The notes beneath the pieces were generated by a model. That model was given only the letters and a program-made list of their open reading frames with translations, was not told the origin of the DNA and searched no databases. The translations under genes were made by a program, and so were the position numbers. Below are positions 8,701 through 10,057 of a DNA stretch of 10,057 nucleotides, piece after piece (the first letter of the stretch is position 1; each line of letters begins with the position of its first letter). Origin of the DNA: Candidatus Delongbacteria bacterium (lineage in GTDB: Bacteria; JAGOEH01); NCBI GenBank assembly GCA_017997825.1, contig JAGOEH010000108.1:1-10057 (forward strand), given 5' to 3'.

Positions 8701-10057
8701 AGCTCTGACCGTCACCGAAATCCCATAATCGAGCCGCATCGGGAGCATCCTGAGTCAGATCGGCAAACTGTACACTCAAGGGGACCATCCCGGTAAGAGG
8801 ATTGCCCCTGAATTCCGGCATCGCTTTCGAGTAAACGCTGATCAAATCAGGTTTATAGGCTTCTCCTGCCTGATGGGTCGGCAAATTGAGACTCAGCCGA
8901 ACCGAATAATTTCCGGATTCAAGATAGGTATGACTTGGATTGGGCTGGTCGGAGCTCTGTCCATCCCCAAAATCCCAGGAGCGAACGGCATCGGGCAGGC
9001 CGGGAGTCAGATCGGTAAATTGGACGGTGAGCGGAGGACAGCCCTCGGTCGGGGCGGCACTGAAATCGACTGTTACGATCGGGGATTCATTCACCCGGAT
9101 ATAGCCGGGTTTGGTCTCAAGATAACTCCCGCAATCATTGACGGTTATCAGGCGGACAGTATATTCTCCGGCCCGGCTATAGGTATGGCTGGGATTGGTC
9201 TCCTCGGAACGGGATCCGTCTCCGAATTCCCATAAGCGGCCGTTAATGGGATTGCCCCGGGTCAGATCGGTGAATTGCACCGTCAGCGGGGCCTGGCCTT
9301 CCAGGGGAACCGCGGAAAACTCGGGTTCCAATTCACCAATCACGGTAATATAGCTGTTTTTTTTCAACTGGGCGGACGAGACGGCATTGGATGCTTTCAG
9401 TTCGACATCATAAACCCCGGCCTGTTGATAATCATGCCGGGGATTCTGGTCGGCCGAACCCTGGCCATCCCCAAAATTCCATTCCCAGGTTGTAGCCACC
9501 GCTCCGCCGGTCAGATCGGTAAACTGAACCGACAAAGGGCGGCATCCCGACAGGGGATCACCTCGGAATTCCACCTCCAGAGCGGGCGGCTCGGTAACGG
9601 TAATATATTGCCGTTTGACCATTTCGGCTTGTCCGCACACATAAACCGCTCGTAGTGTAACATCATACTGTCCGGGACTCAGATAGACATGTTCCGGATT
9701 CAGTTCTCCCGATGTCTGGTTGTCGCCAAACCGCCACACCACCGACAGCGGGGTTTCTCGTCCCGTTTGAGCGCTAAAACGAACCGTTAACGGGGCCTGT
9801 CCGGTCTGAACATCAGATATAAAATCGAGAAGCATCTCACAGATGGTAATCTCAAATGACTTTTGGCGCTCTCCCGCCCACTCGCATCCCGGGATCGAAA
9901 ACCGAATAGTAAAACCATAAACACCGGCACTGATCGGCCGGCCCGATATTACACCGCTGGATTCATCCAAACCTAAGCCCGGCGGCAAAATTCCAGCGGC
10001 CATACTCCACACACATGGATGCTGACAATCGACCAGTTTGCACTCACCCTGTAATTC
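2762..10057 (-). CDS. Giant secreted-type PKD-repeat protein, 5' end outside the window
   Basis: The frame is open from the TAA stop at 2762-2764 to the right edge, 2,431 codons, so the start is missing. The GTG at 10010-10012 is not a credible start: it has no ribosome-binding site and lies inside a domain. Residues here count from that GTG. Order: end of a He_PIG-like Ig domain (1-58, LPPGLGLDESSGVISGRP); PKD domains at about 61-140, 145-225, 228-308, 313-394, 397-477, 482-562 and 567-646, each with W-[RNED]-FGD; a degenerate PKD at 650-732; an FN3-like module at 745-875; about six transthyretin-like modules at 904-1585; then an unassigned beta-rich region to 2416, with GWYF at 2195-2198 and six cysteines in 2366-2381. 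No catalytic motif, membrane segment or sorting signal is visible. Such arrays usually serve adhesion or act as extracellular scaffold; function here is inferred. First gene of a probable operon with the FN3 gene. Confidence 0.93.
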   Translation of the reverse strand, partial: ELQGECKLVDCQHPCVWSMAAGILPPGLGLDESSGVISGRPISAGVYGFTIRFSIPGCEWAGERQKSFEITICEMLLDFISDVQTGQAPLTVRFSAQTGRETPLSVVWRFGDNQTSGELNPEHVYLSPGQYDVTLRAVYVCGQAEMVKRQYITVTEPPALEVEFRGDPLSGCRPLSVQFTDLTGGAVATTWEWNFGDGQGSADQNPRHDYQQAGVYDVELKASNAVSSAQLKKNSYITVIGELEPEFSAVPLEGQAPLTVQFTDLTRGNPINGRLWEFGDGSRSEETNPSHTYSRAGEYTVRLITVNDCGSYLETKPGYIRVNESPIVTVDFSAAPTEGCPPLTVQFTDLTPGLPDAVRSWDFGDGQSSDQPNPSHTYLESGNYSVRLSLNLPTHQAGEAYKPDLISVYSKAMPEFRGNPLTGMVPLSVQFADLTQDAPDAARLWDFGDGQSSDQPNPNHLYTQPGNYSVTLTVTDRCGSHLNTKSDYIQATAPPALSVDFRAEPTQGEAPLSVQFTDLTPDAPDAARLWDFGDGQSSDQPNPNHLYTQPGSYTVTLTVTNPYGSYQNTKPGYIQVSVPTVVTVDFSADPTEGCLPLTVQFTDLTSGAPDAARLWDFGDGANTNQPNPSHQYQQVGSFTVRLLVVLPDGIQEKSVPGLIRVHDHPRIVDLKAFPSNPHVGETVTFHLDWESPDPSPPEEPTIVWTIGSQTWTQPVLSYTFADAGDYTVSAAIQNSCGQDTRRMTIQVLPIEPIQPEEPPPAALYLELIEPGLRQSTIPNLSAWFSQPMSQRRSIIPSTGTSLPSFRWHSNGNRYRLMIYQVDDKISSPDLILSRYPVYEVDHLEGMEFYYPPFAPALEKNRLYAYRIEASDISQNQLRAREFSELAFFKIEEDEEPDDSLTLISSGPSPLLNFFTTVKGKLLYSFASEPYQTGEYIGWPLADMPVSLVVCYAFKLKSHTPGTPGPYSNYYILPEGDLPPGCQDNQQLLATDVTDSEGGFTFGFIHTDSMKLVVKDYHISHGAPEFPDIQVGDVYRVARIIVQHPCYAGPPQDIMVQPGNSITGINAFCCVRSYTLHVTLRADTANPLMQVTQGVLEGMDVYLLRSARPDGIPANEGQDLPNQTKLGMTVIAKATSDKDGRVVFRRLVRNYFYSDHYYIYAEPNPQIAINYRLSKTPLRYPMPEDKSLFRDEYEAHYPVYYREFSARPRWPSIAGVLRRQDTGKGVDGAEVTLWAVLKTSNPAIPYVNAKERSQYSALGAGSVPQGYFGFLNLEPQYNEQGQASPVTRRLEIYKFGYHPLSIDNLPLMKLGEKWYRDPITLVPAHVVKGSVVDENGAGQAARVRIGEGLETDAKSVVFNMNSMQWGPAWYHSPAVNGHQVITVNPLDQSFLPATVSYYVTTADSQIIPPIVVYKKLHRVRVIVKRPPPVYIQIGSPKFKPEIQGAIVRIGEQTVTTDMDGIAELSFGGGDDFKIYIQGPPDQDYIGKVLTVHQQESSQFKTYPVELEPATRLSGYVRINHRQSVEGARVFFSSYGTQIPIETWTDAQGHYVLHNIPISSYPRSFKSVKSSDGDTTWIGSTRIKTISAGGQDTLNFNLEIYDGMDITRILGFQVEIDSLIELGAKRVQINGALTNLPGNSVFGVSDPNQRIPFKDVRLVPGSPNAQGVPTARPEILPVKTGVNQLGIRAYDYYDGCLMDQLNGIQVDEVQAGENRGLIRGGVYLNQDAEFDTGLDFPDSRFYLAVPGVSGVQKIRIPCLSADGEPPAVITGGMQVVNQQGGALGFTLYQQSLQADSNLSVIQGHTITLLSRLKMNLPNINPPLDIALGQVKIVDKKVQPVQGVQPISIKLEQWELTSQDWSLSGSGGMMLKSGMLKTQAADIPFTAVQVTPSGLVTVPQSFKPSSLSLKNVLTMALNAQSVLGWVDSHWQLFFSPDPQSSQPYCGSISNLPGMAPADQIRVQSFYLRGNGDQSFGIDPASPPMNLYQIGVFRPNMMSCLNQAVQVSGTNDFGIPNAPGGTLLLSFYRDAAQNLKLEVKPFTMGFSVNGITFKAVGDSIVIGENGLDLKAAVAEAGKFEFKVCLHRKPNDIRIDILPHQNLKISPDNSRYLKAVSGGMQVVNGQWNNFYFEGDLTGAEGASGRLGFTVVGEVTASGQEIKVDKVSTPFGNVALVYDFAKGRLTGTLAFDAGLGNGGKVSSNGDATLVIESKGWYFVAGAQMSFPSPIFHMQVATVFGDYPIAGETAITDIFSEYSFDGKLPDTFVNDLEGFFFTGLVELPCPIIPTIDIDLLVVHGELVVSYGGMMSLGMNFAGPNNVYHIGQGGFVKLHIGIGASVVVACAGAGLDFMYLIRGDGEYISDGTWWVQTEAGVTLTGSAYAGGGCCDSHCDWIEFCPCPCISKTFSGSVHGGILLRLGQGGPKFEIVLDKQGSEN
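2870..2917 (-). other. Six-cysteine cluster near the C terminus of the PKD protein
   Basis: Residues 2366-2381 have the pattern C-C-x3-C-x5-C-P-C-P-C, with a His just before the third Cys, so six Cys fall in 16 residues of a protein that is otherwise poor in cysteine. It sits about 35 residues before the C terminus, between beta-strand segments (TLTGSAYAGGG before, TFSGSVHGGILLRL after). It could be a disulfide knot or a metal site. I do not recognise the motif. Confidence 0.85.
5258..7303 (-). repeat. Series of transthyretin/carboxypeptidase-regulatory-like modules
   Basis: Residues 904-1585 of the PKD protein contain about six beta-sandwich modules of roughly 90-140 residues. Several carry the hallmark of carboxypeptidase-regulatory-like domains: a G-x-V or G-A-x-V strand, then [TS]-D-x-x-G-x-[FVY] before a hydrophobic strand. 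Examples are TDSEGGFTF (978), SDKDGRVVF (1120), TDMDGIAEL (1440) and TDAQGHYVL (1528), with opening strands such as SIAGVLRRQDTGKGVDGAEV (1196), VVKGSVVDENGAG (1310) and RLSGYVRINHRQSVEGARV (1495). Boundaries are approximate and the modules are far less alike than the PKD units. In other proteins these folds act as structural or binding spacers. Confidence 0.6.
7817..8065 (-). repeat. Degenerate eighth PKD/Ig-like unit
   Basis: Residues 650-732 keep the closing PKD pattern (SYTFADAGDYTVSAAIQNSCG, then a TIQV strand) but replace the W-x-FGDG turn with WTIGSQTW. The opening strand (KAFPSNPHVGETVTF) is Ig-like. I read it as a diverged PKD or a related Ig-like domain that caps the array. It is followed by a Pro/Glu-rich spacer (PIEPIQPEEPPP, about 734-745), which probably acts as a stiff linker into the next module. 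Confidence 0.6.
8075..9832 (-). repeat. Tandem array of seven PKD domains
   Basis: Seven PKD domains follow one another with almost no linker. The conserved Trp of the W-x-FGD motif falls at residues 93, 178, 261, 346, 430, 515 and 600 (counted from the codon at 10010-10012), giving a period of 83-85 residues or about 255 bases. Each unit shows an A-strand V-x-F, the P-L-[ST]-V-[QR]-F strand, the W-x-FGD turn, a N-P-x-H-x-Y segment and a closing Y-I-x-V or L-I-x-V strand. PKD1 is the most divergent (WRFGDN) and PKD4-7 are the most alike. PKD folds are beta-sandwiches found on extracellular proteins. An eighth, degenerate unit follows at about 7817-8065. Confidence 0.93.
8405..8746 (-). repeat. 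Near-identical core of PKD5 and PKD6 (255-base spacing)
   Basis: The 87-base segments 8405-8491 and 8660-8746 differ at six positions by my alignment, and none of the six changes the encoded 29 residues (APDAARLWDFGDG through HLYTQPG). The copies sit exactly 255 bases apart, one PKD period. This is the strongest internal DNA similarity in the window. It suggests a fairly recent unit duplication or gene conversion followed by purifying selection on the protein. Confidence 0.85.

Noticed and set aside
8070-9840. CRISPR-like array suggested by regular DNA repetition
   Set aside because: The period is about 255 bases, it is fully in frame, and it encodes PKD domains. There are no short palindromic repeats with unique spacers.
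10010-10012. GTG as the start codon of the PKD protein
   Set aside because: No Shine-Dalgarno sequence precedes it, it lies within the He_PIG-like domain, there is no signal peptide after it, and the frame continues open to the window edge.

Overview
The window holds two large genes on the minus strand, transcribed right to left, and a short AT-rich stretch at the left edge. The right-hand gene (2762 to the right edge) is open past the window boundary, so its true start is not seen. Its visible 2,431 codons encode a modular extracellular-type protein. It begins with the end of a putative-Ig (He_PIG-like) domain, followed by seven clear PKD domains and a degenerate eighth. Next come an FN3-like module and about six transthyretin/carboxypeptidase-regulatory-like beta-sandwich modules. 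The last 800 or so residues are beta-rich, match no family I recognise, and carry a six-cysteine cluster near the C terminus. Seventeen bases downstream lies a second gene (252..2744) for an 830-residue secreted protein. It has a signal peptide after an unusually long N-terminal extension, and about six FN3-like domains, two of which carry basic Ser/Lys-rich insertions.

The tight spacing, the GGAGG ribosome-binding site in the gap, and the absence of a terminator between the genes point to one operon whose promoter lies beyond the right edge. Both products look exported and built to bind proteins, glycans or surfaces. Neither shows an enzyme active site, an LPXTG motif, a lipobox or a C-terminal sorting domain that I can recognise. 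A joint role as a large secreted or surface structure is inference.

The left 251 bases are much richer in A+T than the genes. They hold a weak candidate terminator for the operon, a good sigma70-type promoter match pointing left (out of the window), and a protein-like frame broken by one TGA.

Organism: a bacterium of moderate G+C with Shine-Dalgarno initiation and a taste for giant PKD/FN3 repeat proteins. This suits environmental lineages around the Fibrobacterota-Chlorobiota-Bacteroidota group or related candidate phyla. The clear GGAGG site is less usual for Bacteroidota proper. Taxonomy is a guess from domain style; no marker gene is present.

The most informative observation is in the PKD array. 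Its cysteines alternate so as to suggest a two-domain (A-B) super-repeat with disulfides between domains spaced exactly 31 residues apart. One extra A-type copy (PKD6) appears to have been inserted, splitting one such pair. Everything is read from sequence alone; no search was run.
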